Shown here in pieces: positions 18,422 to 26,938 of a stretch of 64,000 nucleotides of DNA. The stretch covers positions 3,472-67,471 of the forward strand of contig CAUVYH020000021.1 of assembly GCA_963556065.3 (NCBI GenBank), read 5' to 3'. A program made the translations under genes and the position numbers. Origin of the DNA: JBAXTE01 sp963556065. GTDB taxonomy: Bacteria; Bacteroidota; Bacteroidia; Bacteroidales; WCHB1-69. Within the stretch, counting starts at the first letter, position 1. Each line of letters starts with the position of its first letter. The notes under the pieces were generated by a model, which was not told where the DNA came from, ran no database searches, and saw nothing but the letters and a program-made list of their open reading frames with translations.

Positions 18422-19630
18422 ATGATTGTACATATTGCAGTTCCGGCAATGAACGAAGCGGAATATATTGAACAAACACTGGCCTGTATCCAAAATCAGA
18501 ACTGTAATGCCGGAATAAATGTGTATGTTTGTGTTAATCAACCTGAATTATACTGGGATAACGAAGAAACGAGGCCTATTTGTATTAATAATCAATTGAC
18601 ATTGACTATTCTGCGGAAATCGAAAATTGAAAATTTGACGGTTATAGATCATTGCTCTAAAGGGTTGGGCTGGGATTCGAAAAAGTATGGAGTAGGAATG
18701 GCACGTAAGGTATTGATGGATTTTGTTTCGGAAAAAGCACATCCGGAAGATGTTGTAATCAGCTTGGATTCCGATACTTTATTTAAACCCGATTACGTGC
18801 AGTCGATTGTAGATCGGTTCGAATGTTATCCGAAAGCAGTGGGCATCTCAGTTCCCTATTTTCATGATTTAACATCCAAAGAGGCCGAAGATAGAGCAAT
18901 CTTGAGATACGAAATTTATATGCGCAACTATGCTATTCAAATGCTGCGGATCAATTCTCCTTATGCGTTTACGGCATTGGGTTCGGCCATGGCATTTCGT
19001 GTATCGGCATATCGGGCAATCGGAGGAATGGCACCGATGAAAAGTGGGGAGGATTTCTACTTTTTGCAACAACTCAGAAAGTTTGGATCAATTATCATCT
19101 CCAATCCGCAGAAGGTTTATCCTGCAGCCCGTTTTTCCAATCGGGTGTTTTTCGGAACGGGTCCGGCAATGATTAAAGGAGATAGTGGCGACTGGAGCAG
19201 CTATCCGATTTATCATAAAGCACTTTTTCAAGAAGTGTATTCGGTTTATAGGCAAATTAAGGAAATGTATCATAAGGATGTAGCAACAGAGATGCTTTTT
19301 TATAAATTTCTGCAAGTTCAGTTTAAAGATGAAAACTTTTTGAATCCATTACGAAAAAATGCAAAGAATACGGCGCAATTTGTTCGTGCTTTTCATACCA
19401 AAGTTGATGGATTAAGGGTGTTACAATTTCTTAAGAGCCATCAGATAAACATCAATATGGATGACAGCGCGTTGATTCAGGAAAATTACCCTGAACTTAA
19501 TCCCATTTGCAGTCAATATTCGGGTGCTGTTTCATTGGCTGATTTTTCGGTTGATCATTTATCGGAAATTAGAGCTAAACTTACTCAAATGGAGAGTGAT
19601 TTAATCGCAGAAAAAAAAATATTGTCGTGA
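18422..19630 (+). CDS. glycosyltransferase family 2 protein
   Basis: A GT-A fold glycosyltransferase: IAVPAMNEAEYIEQTLACIQ at the N-terminus and a DxD motif in VVISLDSDTLFKPDYV for the metal-nucleotide sugar, then GGMAPMKSGEDFYFLQQL, a typical acceptor-side segment (ED). No transmembrane helices, so it is cytosolic or peripheral. The 402-residue length includes a C-terminal helical extension of unknown role. miaA begins one base after its stop, so the two are translated from one message; donor and acceptor are unknown. Confidence 0.85.
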   Translation: MIVHIAVPAMNEAEYIEQTLACIQNQNCNAGINVYVCVNQPELYWDNEETRPICINNQLTLTILRKSKIENLTVIDHCSKGLGWDSKKYGVGMARKVLMDFVSEKAHPEDVVISLDSDTLFKPDYVQSIVDRFECYPKAVGISVPYFHDLTSKEAEDRAILRYEIYMRNYAIQMLRINSPYAFTALGSAMAFRVSAYRAIGGMAPMKSGEDFYFLQQLRKFGSIIISNPQKVYPAARFSNRVFFGTGPAMIKGDSGDWSSYPIYHKALFQEVYSVYRQIKEMYHKDVATEMLFYKFLQVQFKDENFLNPLRKNAKNTAQFVRAFHTKVDGLRVLQFLKSHQININMDDSALIQENYPELNPICSQYSGAVSLADFSVDHLSEIRAKLTQMESDLIAEKKILS

Positions 19631-19631
19631 T

Positions 19632-20540
19632 ATGATTGTGATTTTAGGACCGACCGCAACAGGAAAAACAGCCATCGCTACCCGGTTGGCTGCTACAATA
19701 AACGGTGAAATTATCAGCGCCGATTCACGGCAGGTATTTCGAGGAATGGACATCGGAACAGGCAAGGATTTGTCGGAGTACATGGTGGATGAAACCCCGA
19801 TACCTTATCACCTTATAGATATTGTTGATCCGGGTACGGAATATAGTTTGTTTAATTTTCAACACGATTGTTATAGGGCTTATGATGAAATTGTCGCTCA
19901 CGGCAATATGCCGATTTTATGTGGGGGAACCGGATTGTATTTGGAGTCTGTCATTCGGGCATATCCGATAGTTGAAGTTCCAATGAATGAAGCGTTGCGC
20001 ACCCGGCTACAACCGCTTTCGCTGGACCAATTGTCCGAAATGCTGGCAAAATTAAAAAAACTGCATAATCATACCGATACCGAAAGTAGGGAACGAGTAC
20101 TAAGAGCGATAGAAATTGAAACTTTTTATCGTGATTATCCTCAAAAAGTCGAAAATTCCAGAAAAGTGATTGAACCGATGGCTATTTTCGGTATTTATTT
20201 CGATCGCGAAGTTATTCGTCAGCGTATCACCCAAAGACTTAAAGAACGATTGGAAAACGGCATGATTGAAGAAGTGCAGCGCATAGTAGATCGGGGGGTT
20301 AGCCACGAAAGGTTACAGAAATATGGACTGGAATATAAGTATGTGAGTCTTTATTTGCAAAATAAATTGAGTTACGATGCTTTATTTGAAGAACTAAATA
20401 TAGCCATTCACCAGTTTGCAAAACGACAAACAACCTGGTTTCGACGTATGGAAAAGAACGGAATTTCGATTGTTTGGTTGGATGGAAGTTGGTCAATAGA
20501 TGAAAAAGTCCAAAAAATTGTAAACTCATTAAAAATATAA
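19632..20540 (+). CDS. miaA: tRNA dimethylallyltransferase
   Basis: Transfers the dimethylallyl group to adenosine 37 of tRNAs reading UNN codons. The P-loop MIVILGPTATGKTAIATRLA begins the protein; other family motifs are ISADSRQVFRGMDIGTGK, YHLIDIVDP, LCGGTGLYLES and, near the C-terminus, FAKRQTTWFRR. The 302 residues match bacterial MiaA. It follows the glycosyltransferase stop by one base, indicating translational coupling. A small-RNA promoter lies downstream. Confidence 0.96.
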   Translation: MIVILGPTATGKTAIATRLAATINGEIISADSRQVFRGMDIGTGKDLSEYMVDETPIPYHLIDIVDPGTEYSLFNFQHDCYRAYDEIVAHGNMPILCGGTGLYLESVIRAYPIVEVPMNEALRTRLQPLSLDQLSEMLAKLKKLHNHTDTESRERVLRAIEIETFYRDYPQKVENSRKVIEPMAIFGIYFDREVIRQRITQRLKERLENGMIEEVQRIVDRGVSHERLQKYGLEYKYVSLYLQNKLSYDALFEELNIAIHQFAKRQTTWFRRMEKNGISIVWLDGSWSIDEKVQKIVNSLKI

Positions 20541-20604
20541 TATATTGAATATTAGTATTATAGCTAAAATTTAATGTTAAATTACGTTAAAATGGCAGAA
20601 AAAA

Positions 20605-20635
20605 TTGACACTTATTATTATAATGTGTATTTTTG
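20605..20635 (+). promoter_or_regulatory. promoter of a candidate small RNA
   Basis: TTG (in ATTGACA) at 20605-20607, 20-base spacer, TATTTTTG at 20628-20635, with no protein-coding start for the next 120 bases and a strong terminator at 20730-20760. Confidence 0.7.
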
Positions 20636-20640
20636 TAAAA

Positions 20641-20760
20641 CAAATCGCTCATTGAATGTTTGTTTAAAGACAAACTCAAGATACTTAAGGTAAGCTACGC
20701 ACACATGTGTAGTTTTTTCATGGTGGGGTAGACCTGCTCGTAAGAGCAGGTCTTTTTTTT
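20641..20760 (+). ncRNA. candidate small RNA of about 120 nt between miaA and aroQ
   Basis: The segment runs from the promoter at 20605-20635 to an intrinsic terminator. It contains a perfect 6-bp hairpin GTTTGT-TTAAAG-ACAAAC, then a possible CTAC/GTAG stem around an ACACATGTGT palindrome, then the terminator stem. The only short frame (ATG TTT GTT TAA) is not gene-like. The next gene downstream, aroQ, is on the opposite strand, so this is not a leader. A 6S-type or other Bacteroidetes sRNA is possible; I cannot assign a family by eye. Confidence 0.6.
20730..20760 (+). terminator. rho-independent terminator of the candidate sRNA
   Basis: Perfect 10-bp stem AGACCTGCTC / GAGCAGGTCT with a GTAA loop, followed directly by a T tract ending at 20760. 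Confidence 0.9.
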
Positions 20761-20935
20761 GCTCTTTTTTAGGACGACTCACTTTTAGAAGATAGGATGT
20801 AAAAAAAATCAACGCTGAATGGAACGGATTCTTCTACTTGTGTTTAAAAACTAAAAGCAAAATTATTATTGATTTGGATGTTTATGATGTATTATGCTGA
20901 TTTTTTAGCTAGTTGAAATTTTAAGCAAGTCCTGC

Positions 20936-21355
20936 TTATTCTGAAATAAAAAAGTCAATGGCCGATTTATATCCTTTTATACCCAGTCCACTGATGATGC
21001 CCACGCAATTAGCTCCCGTATATGTGTGATGCCTGAATGTTTCGCGCGATGCAATATTGCTGAGGTGTACTTCAATCACCGGGGTATTTATAGCTTTTAT
21101 TGCGTCGGCGAGAGCAATGGATGTGTGAGAATATCCTCCTGGATTTAGTATAATACCATCGTGATTGAACCCAACTTCATGAAGTTTGTCGATCAAAACT
21201 CCTTCGGAATTCGATTGAAAATATTCGAGGGTAATATTGGGGAAAGCGCTTTGCAATTGTGCAACTATTTGAGAAAAAGTGCTTGTTCCGTATATTTCCG
21301 GCTCTCTAGTTCCAGTCAGGTTTAGGTTGGGTCCGTTAATGATGATGATTTTCAT
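20936..21355 (-). CDS. aroQ: 3-dehydroquinate dehydratase, type II
   Basis: Shikimate-pathway enzyme converting 3-dehydroquinate to 3-dehydroshikimate. Diagnostic segments: MKIIIINGPNLNLTGTREPEIYG, with the lid Arg and catalytic Tyr, EYFQSNSEGVLIDKLHE, IILNPGGYSHTSIALADAI, and PVIEVHLSNIASRETFRHHTY. The frame is open much further upstream, but that part overlaps the OmpA-family gene and has no relation to the enzyme; the ATG at 21355 gives the normal 139 residues. It lies 35 bases after the OmpA-family stop. Confidence 0.95.
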   Translation of the reverse strand: MKIIIINGPNLNLTGTREPEIYGTSTFSQIVAQLQSAFPNITLEYFQSNSEGVLIDKLHEVGFNHDGIILNPGGYSHTSIALADAIKAINTPVIEVHLSNIASRETFRHHTYTGANCVGIISGLGIKGYKSAIDFFISE

Positions 21356-21390
21356 ACTTGCCGTATTATTTGTTTTCAAATTTTGTTCGG

Positions 21391-22221
21391 TTATTTGTGT
21401 AAAATTAATATCTCTACGCGCCTGTTTTTTGTTTCGTCGGGATTGTTTAATAAAGGCCGATTGCGGCCAAAACCTTTGTATTTTAGTCGGTTTTTTTCTA
21501 TGCCATTTTGCACTAGATACTTGTAAATTGCGAGGGCTCGTTTGGTGGATAGATTTTGTCGGTCTATTCTCTCGCAACATATATGGCCTTGAATCTCAAT
21601 TTCTAAAGTCGGATTTTCGAGGAGCGTTTCAAGTAGCTTTTCCAAAGCGGGAACAGATTCCTCAAGCCAAATATCCTGTCCTCCATAAAAATTGATATTG
21701 TCGAGGATGAGTGTTTCTCCTACTTCTGTGTTTAATATTGTTTTTGTAATGCCAACCGTATCTTTTCCTTTGATAGTTGGCTGTTTAACAACGATCTCAA
21801 TATTTTTTTCTTTTACAGGCAGTGGGGTGTTAAAGTAAATGATATCTACTTTTCGGTGTTCTTGGCATCCGTTTAAGGGCATTGAGTCATGCTTACAATT
21901 CATCGATCCGAATCCGATGGACGCTTTTATAAAGTCGGGATTCATGCCCCTGCTTTCCAAATAATTTTCCACCGATCTTATTCTTTTCTCCGACAACGCT
22001 TGATTCGACTCCCAATTCCCGATATAATCGGCGAAACCAATAATACTGATGCCTTTTTCGATCTGTTTTTTGTTTATTTTTAAAGCAAGAACGTCTAATC
22101 TTTTTTGGTCTTGTGCCGATAATTGATATCTGTTATTCGCAAAATAAATAGTTAATGTATCTTGAGCGTTTAGTGATGGTATGAGAAGAAAAGCGGCGAT
22201 TAAAAGCTTGAGTTTTTTCAT
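21391..22221 (-). CDS. tandem OmpA-like domain protein
   Basis: A 276-residue exported protein with signal peptide MKKLKLLIAAFLLIPSLNAQ. It contains two OmpA-like peptidoglycan-binding folds: one at about residues 25-110 (YFANNRYQLSAQDQKRLD..., SIIGFADYIGNWESNQALSEKR) and one at about 165-276 (NINFYGGQDIWLEESVPALEKL..., EIQGHICCER...LSTKRA, KGFGRNRPLLNNPDETKNRR). The second has the canonical NRRVEI ending. There is no beta-barrel. It probably tethers something to the cell wall. An ATG two codons upstream is also possible. Confidence 0.85.
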   Translation of the reverse strand: MKKLKLLIAAFLLIPSLNAQDTLTIYFANNRYQLSAQDQKRLDVLALKINKKQIEKGISIIGFADYIGNWESNQALSEKRIRSVENYLESRGMNPDFIKASIGFGSMNCKHDSMPLNGCQEHRKVDIIYFNTPLPVKEKNIEIVVKQPTIKGKDTVGITKTILNTEVGETLILDNINFYGGQDIWLEESVPALEKLLETLLENPTLEIEIQGHICCERIDRQNLSTKRALAIYKYLVQNGIEKNRLKYKGFGRNRPLLNNPDETKNRRVEILILHK

Positions 22222-22252
22222 GATCATAACGACTTTTTTTTGTTGATTCTAT

Positions 22253-22612
22253 TTATTGGGGCGAAATAACCAGATAGTATATCATTGTAAGGACAGATGT
22301 TGCGCAACAAAGACAAACCGAATACAACATGCAATCATCGTTCCCATTGATTCGCCGATCATTGTAATTCAAAATGTTTAAAAATGAACTTTCCCGAGTT
22401 AGTATTACATGAGAAGCAAGCATGGGACAAATAACTTGCGTTTCATTTAACGGAAAATCGGGATGAATGGACAGAAATGCTTCCAGCATGTTTAAATCTT
22501 CCATTTCTGTGGCAATTTCTGTCTCATCAATTGTAAAAAGATAGGATACATCTGCTTTAGAGACGCTTAAAGTAAATACAAATAAAAAAAACAAACAGGC
22601 TCGCTTCATCAT
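22253..22612 (-). CDS. small exported membrane protein, paralogue 1
   Basis: A 119-residue protein of unknown family. It has an N-terminal signal peptide (RACLFFLFVFTLSVSKA), a middle segment with FTIDETEIATEMEDLNMLEAFLSIHP, and a C-terminal hydrophobic helix rich in Cys (MLYSVCLCCATSVLTMIYYLVI). It is clearly related to the protein at 22787-23143 in order, spacing and motif (xFxIDxxEIxxxMxDLxxLExxLSxHP). It ends 25 bases before the OmpA-family gene and may be in its operon. Function unknown. Confidence 0.7.
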   Translation of the reverse strand: MMKRACLFFLFVFTLSVSKADVSYLFTIDETEIATEMEDLNMLEAFLSIHPDFPLNETQVICPMLASHVILTRESSFLNILNYNDRRINGNDDCMLYSVCLCCATSVLTMIYYLVISPQ

Positions 22613-22786
22613 TTATGCTCTCTCGAAGTCAATAGGCAAAATTACATTTTTTTATATGAATAACTTGAACTTTATATATAGTGGTAAGACGAATTTGTAA
22701 ATTGACATTCATTTTACGAAACTTCGCTTTAACTTTTTAGGGGGCAGATCATAATATTTAACGTGGTTTTTTATAACTTCACATCG

Positions 22787-23143
22787 TTACAAAATCTTGT
22801 CGATTAAATAATACCCTAACGATAACCCTACAAATATACAGCATGAAATAATAATTGCAGTCACACATCCGTTGTCTCCATTCAGTTGTTGATTTGTTAA
22901 AATATTTGAAAGGAGATATGGGCTTTCTTTAGTTTGGACAACGTTAGATAAAAGCCATTGGTTCGAGCATTCAATATCGGAATACGACATTAAGGGGTGC
23001 TCGGACAAATAGTTTTCAAGGATTGATAAATCGTTCATTTGTTGAGTGATTTCAGCTTGGTCAATTGAGAAAACATCCGAGAGGCTTGCAGATGCTCTAA
23101 ACCCAATTATTAGAAAAGCTAAAAGTACAATAAATCGTTTCAT
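22787..23143 (-). CDS. small exported membrane protein, paralogue 2
   Basis: A 118-residue paralogue of the preceding entry: signal peptide MKRFIVLLAFLIIGFRASAS, then VFSIDQAEITQQMNDLSILENYLSEHP, a segment TKESPYLLSNILTNQQLNGDNGC matching TRESSFLNILNYNDRRINGNDDC of its partner, and a C-terminal helix (VTAIIISCCIFVGLSLGYYLI). The conserved NGD/NGN-x-C before the helix and the SCC/LCC pair within it are shared. Together the two form a tandem duplication of an uncharacterised family. Confidence 0.7.
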   Translation of the reverse strand: MKRFIVLLAFLIIGFRASASLSDVFSIDQAEITQQMNDLSILENYLSEHPLMSYSDIECSNQWLLSNVVQTKESPYLLSNILTNQQLNGDNGCVTAIIISCCIFVGLSLGYYLIDKIL

Positions 23144-23476
23144 TTGAATCTTTTTTGAAACAAATTTACTATAAAATAAATCTATTTGTTGTTAATTTCC
23201 CATGTTGATGTCGTTATTTTTAGCAGATAGAAATCTTGAAACTTTCTGTGATTGCCTGATAAACAGGGCTTTCATTGATTCTTTCGGTCTTTAGATGTTG
23301 GGTGAATTAGGCATTTATCTGGAAAAAATGCCGGTTTATAGCCTTTGCTCGTGAAGTGGAAGGTCTTGTGAATAAAAGTCGTACTATATGGCATTGATTC
23401 ATAGGTGTATGCGCAAATTTTATGAATTTTTACCGAGTAATAACACTCAAAATAGATACTGCTATTGATTTTTTTA

Positions 23477-23484
23477 TAATTTTG
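23477..23484 (+). promoter_or_regulatory. -7 element upstream of the TPP riboswitch
   Basis: TAATTTTG, an exact TAnnTTTG match, 10-15 bases before the riboswitch. A clear -33 element is not apparent. Confidence 0.45.
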
Positions 23485-23492
23485 CATCGTCA

Positions 23493-23578
23493 AACAAGAA
23501 AGGGGTGCCTTAACGAAACGGGCTGAGATCAAACCCATTGAACCTGATGCGGGTAATGCCGACGAAGGGACATAGGCA
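23493..23578 (+). promoter_or_regulatory. TPP (thiamin pyrophosphate) riboswitch
   Basis: The THI-box sequence blocks are all present in order: AGGGGTGCC, GGCTGAGAT, ACCC, GAACCTGATGCGGGTAATGCC and GACGAAGGGA. It sits about 70 bases upstream of the TonB-dependent receptor at 23647 and should shut that gene down when thiamin pyrophosphate is plentiful. Confidence 0.95.
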
Positions 23579-23646
23579 AATTAACGAATTGGATGGATAT
23601 TTTCCCTTTCATCTATCCGGTATGTTAAACAAAAAAAACAAAAAAA

Positions 23647-26052
23647 ATGAAATTAAAGATTTCGATGACAATTGCGGCAATAGTGATTTGTTTTTCGCTG
23701 AGTGCCCAATTTTCTGTGAATGGTGTGGTTAAAAACGCCGAAACCAACGAACCGCTTGCAGGTGCTCATGTACTGGTCAACGGTAGGCTGAAAGCTGAAA
23801 TTACAAACAAAAACGGCGAATATTCCATCACCGGACTTCGCAGTGGAACCTATCGCATTCATGTCTCTTATATGGGATTTGAATCTATAGAAAAGGATGT
23901 GGTCGTTTCTACGAATCAAACACTCAACTTTGCGTTAAAAACAGGAAAGATAATAGGAGAAGAGGTGGTGGTGAGCGGCACCCGTGCCGATGACAAAACG
24001 CCCACTACGTTTGAAGACATGAATAAACAAGCGATCAGGGATGCACACGATGCTCGTAATATTACTTCCGTTCTCGATCAAGCGGTCTCGGTGGTGACAA
24101 CTTCCGATGCCGGCACAGGGATCGGCAATGTGGGATACCGTCTCCGTGGGACCGACGAAACGCGTATTAACGTAACTATAGATGGGGTGCCGTTAAACGA
24201 TCCCGAATCGCAGGGCGCCTGGTTTGTAAACCTTCCCGATTTTGCTTCTTCGGTGGACAACTTGCAAATTCAACGTGGAGTGGGGACTTCATCCAATGGC
24301 GCTGCCGCATTTGGTGCCAGTATGAACTTTCAGACACTTGGCTTTCAATCCGATCCGTATGTCGAAATTAATGAAGTGGCCGGATCGTTCAATACGTTTA
24401 AACACAACATAAATTTTGGAACAGGTCTGATGAACGGCAAGTTCACGGTGGACGGACGCTTGTCTAAAATCACTTCGGATGGCTTTATAGACCGGGCCAC
24501 GTCCGATTTGAATTCATCTTACCTTGCCGGTACGTATTATGGTAAAAAAACCATGATTAAGTTTATGATGATGACCGGAAAAGAAAAAACCTATCAGGCT
24601 TGGGATGGAATTCCATCGGAAATATTGGACACCAATAGAACCTATAATGACATTGGCAAATATTACGATGCCAATGGACAATTGATGCATTATAATAACG
24701 AAACTGATAATTATTCTCAGAATCGTTACCACTTAACCTTTGCCCACGAGTTTAATGCGAAGTTCAATTTATCTGCTACAGCATTTTATACCAGAGGTTT
24801 CGGTTATTACGAACAATATAAAGATGAAGCTAAATATTCGGCTTATGGAGTCGAAAATCAGATTATCGGAAGTGACACGTTGACCAGAACCGATTTGATC
24901 CGCAGAAAATATTTAGATAACTATTTTTATGGAATCACCTTGGCTACAACCTATAAACCAATCGATAAATTATCGGTCACTTTGGGTGGTGCGGTAAATA
25001 ATTACGAAGGTAAACATTATGGAAAGGTCGAGTGGATGCAGGTTGCCGGAATGCTTCCCAATGAATTCGATTATTATAACGGCACCGGTAATAAACGGGA
25101 TATTAATGTTTATGGCAAGGTAAATTACCAATTATTATCGAAATTGAACCTTTGGGCAGATATTCAATATCGTAACATCGATTATAAGATTGGTGGGTTT
25201 GATGACAATCTGAGAGATATTTCTCAAACGCATAACTGGAATTTCGTCAATCCCAAAGGTGGCGTGTCTTATGAAATAAACAAATCGAACCAGGTCTATT
25301 TCTCGTATGCCGTGGCTCATCGCGAACCTACCCGAAGCAATCTCACGGATGCGGTGGATTCTCTTCGCCCAACGCCGGAAACGCTCAATGATTTTGAGCT
25401 CGGATATCATCTTGCAATGAAAAAGTTGCTGGTAAATACCAATTTATACTATATGGATTATAAAGATCAATTGGTATTTACGGGAGAAATCAACGATGTG
25501 GGGGATGCCGTGATGACCAATGTCGCTAAAAGTTACCGTGCAGGAATCGAAATATCGGCGGTTTGGCAGCCATTGAATTGGCTAAAATGGCAAGCAAATG
25601 CAACTTTTAGCCAAAATAAGATTAAGAATTTTACAGAATATGTGGACGATTGGGATACTTGGGGACAACGCAATTCATTGCTCGGAACCACTAATATTTC
25701 ATTTTCACCGGAAATAATTGCGGCCAGCTTGTTTACAGTAATGCCCGTTAAGAACTTTGAACTGGCGCTACAATCTAAATATGTAGGCAAACAGTATATC
25801 GATAACAGCTCATCCGAGGACAGAAAACTAGATGCATATATTGTAAACAATTTTACAATGCGCTATACTTTTAAACCGAAATTCGTAAAAGAAATTTCGT
25901 TATTCTTTAGTGTAAATAATATTCTGGACGAGAAATATGAAGCTAATGCATGGATTTACAGTTATTACGAAGGTGGTGAACGTAAAGCGATGGACGGCTA
26001 TTTTCCACAAGCCGGGCGAAATTTAATGGGCGGAATTTCCCTGAAATTATAA
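23647..26052 (+). CDS. TonB-dependent receptor, predicted thiamin transporter
   Basis: Outer-membrane active transporter, 801 residues. Signal peptide MKLKISMTIAAIVICFSLSAQ; a carboxypeptidase-regulatory-like domain (about 25-105, VNGVVKNAETNEPLAGAHVLV); a plug (about 110-230, EEVVVSGTRADDKTPTTFEDM to INVTIDGVPLNDPESQ); then a 22-strand barrel ending in aromatic-rich strands to GGISLKL. The TPP riboswitch immediately upstream is the reason for predicting thiamin or a precursor as substrate. Unlike SusC it has no SusD partner. No thi biosynthesis genes or PnuT/tnr genes follow; a terminator ends the transcript. Confidence 0.92.
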   Translation: MKLKISMTIAAIVICFSLSAQFSVNGVVKNAETNEPLAGAHVLVNGRLKAEITNKNGEYSITGLRSGTYRIHVSYMGFESIEKDVVVSTNQTLNFALKTGKIIGEEVVVSGTRADDKTPTTFEDMNKQAIRDAHDARNITSVLDQAVSVVTTSDAGTGIGNVGYRLRGTDETRINVTIDGVPLNDPESQGAWFVNLPDFASSVDNLQIQRGVGTSSNGAAAFGASMNFQTLGFQSDPYVEINEVAGSFNTFKHNINFGTGLMNGKFTVDGRLSKITSDGFIDRATSDLNSSYLAGTYYGKKTMIKFMMMTGKEKTYQAWDGIPSEILDTNRTYNDIGKYYDANGQLMHYNNETDNYSQNRYHLTFAHEFNAKFNLSATAFYTRGFGYYEQYKDEAKYSAYGVENQIIGSDTLTRTDLIRRKYLDNYFYGITLATTYKPIDKLSVTLGGAVNNYEGKHYGKVEWMQVAGMLPNEFDYYNGTGNKRDINVYGKVNYQLLSKLNLWADIQYRNIDYKIGGFDDNLRDISQTHNWNFVNPKGGVSYEINKSNQVYFSYAVAHREPTRSNLTDAVDSLRPTPETLNDFELGYHLAMKKLLVNTNLYYMDYKDQLVFTGEINDVGDAVMTNVAKSYRAGIEISAVWQPLNWLKWQANATFSQNKIKNFTEYVDDWDTWGQRNSLLGTTNISFSPEIIAASLFTVMPVKNFELALQSKYVGKQYIDNSSSEDRKLDAYIVNNFTMRYTFKPKFVKEISLFFSVNNILDEKYEANAWIYSYYEGGERKAMDGYFPQAGRNLMGGISLKL

Positions 26053-26072
26053 TCATTTGTCCTTTATAATAT

Positions 26073-26108
26073 GCAAAAACGCTGACCGAAAGGTTGGCGT
26101 TTTTTGCG
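26073..26108 (+). terminator. rho-independent terminator after the TonB receptor
   Basis: Stem AACGCTGACC / GGTTGGCGTT with a GAAA tetraloop, followed by TTTT; starts about 20 bases after the stop codon. Confidence 0.85.
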
Positions 26109-26321
26109 TAAAAGCAATGGCTTCGAATTGCTTTTAATTATGCTGAAATAAACCGTTGCTGTTCCTGCTAAAAAATAGTCCAATTAGTTTTTTCCAATTA
26201 GTGAAAAAACAATGCTTTTAATCAACAGAAATAAGTTAATCCCGTAAATGAACACATGAAATGTATTTGGAATGTTTTGGGCATAATCATGCCTGTTAAT
26301 TTGTGGCTGTTTTCTACAATG

Positions 26322-26357
26322 AAAGAGGGGTTAGCTTGAATAAGCTAACCCCTCTTT
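26322..26357 (-). terminator. terminator of rplS
   Basis: Long perfect stem AAAGAGGGGTTAGCTT / AAGCTAACCCCTCTTT about 25 bases beyond the rplS stop. T-rich flanks are present, so it works for the minus-strand gene. Confidence 0.8.
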
Positions 26358-26380
26358 GGTATATTAAAATATAAATGCGA

Positions 26381-26737
26381 TTACATTCTTTTTTCTTTAA
26401 TACGTGCTTTTTTACCGGTAAGATTTCTGAGGTAGAATATACGAGCTCTGCGAACAACACCATGTTTGTTAACCACAATCTCTTCAATAAACGGAGATGC
26501 AAACGGAAAGATACGTTCAACACCAACGCCACCGGATATTTTACGAACGGTAAAGGTTTCTTTTGCCTTTTCACCCGAACGCTGAATAACGACACCCTGA
26601 TACTGTTGGATACGTTCTTTTGAACCCTCAATAATTTTATATGAAACCGTAACGGTATCGCCGGCTTTAAATTCTGGAAAGTCTTTTCGTGTAATAAGTT
26701 GATCTTCTACAAATTTTACTAAGTCTGTCTTATTCAT
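26381..26737 (-). CDS. rplS: 50S ribosomal protein L19
   Basis: Large-subunit protein at the 30S-50S interface. The 118 residues match L19 throughout: FKAGDTVTVSYKIIEGSKER, QQYQGVVIQRSGEKAKETFTVRKISGGVGVERIFPF, and ARIFYLRNLTGKKARIKE at the C-terminus. In many bacteria it follows trmD and rimM; here it stands alone with its own promoter and terminator. Confidence 0.98.
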   Translation of the reverse strand: MNKTDLVKFVEDQLITRKDFPEFKAGDTVTVSYKIIEGSKERIQQYQGVVIQRSGEKAKETFTVRKISGGVGVERIFPFASPFIEEIVVNKHGVVRRARIFYLRNLTGKKARIKEKRM

Positions 26738-26784
26738 TGTATTTCTTCTTTATATATTCTACTCTAAATTTTCAAAAGCGAGTG

Positions 26785-26816
26785 CAAATATACAACTATT
26801 ATTTTGAATATTCCAA
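26785..26816 (-). promoter_or_regulatory. rplS promoter
   Basis: Minus strand: TTG (26814-26816), 21-base spacer, TATATTTG (26785-26792), leaving a leader of about 40 bases before the rplS ATG. Confidence 0.65.
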
Positions 26817-26938
26817 CATGTTTTTAAAAATAATGAAGATTTTTCCGTTTTTTTCTTGCACAAAGGCGCAAAGGTAGAACTTTCGTTACTAAATCTGCGG
26901 GTTTCTCTACTTTTCAGATATTTAATCTTTCAGCAGGT

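Noticed and set aside
21356..21580. N-terminal extension of AroQ
   Set aside because: It would overlap the OmpA-family gene in another frame; the conserved start of the enzyme is at 21355.
23538..23732. Small frame over the TPP riboswitch
   Set aside because: It overlaps the riboswitch aptamer and the start of the TonB receptor gene.
26322..26357. Long inverted repeat after rplS as a repeat element
   Set aside because: Position just past the stop and flanking T residues make it an ordinary terminator.
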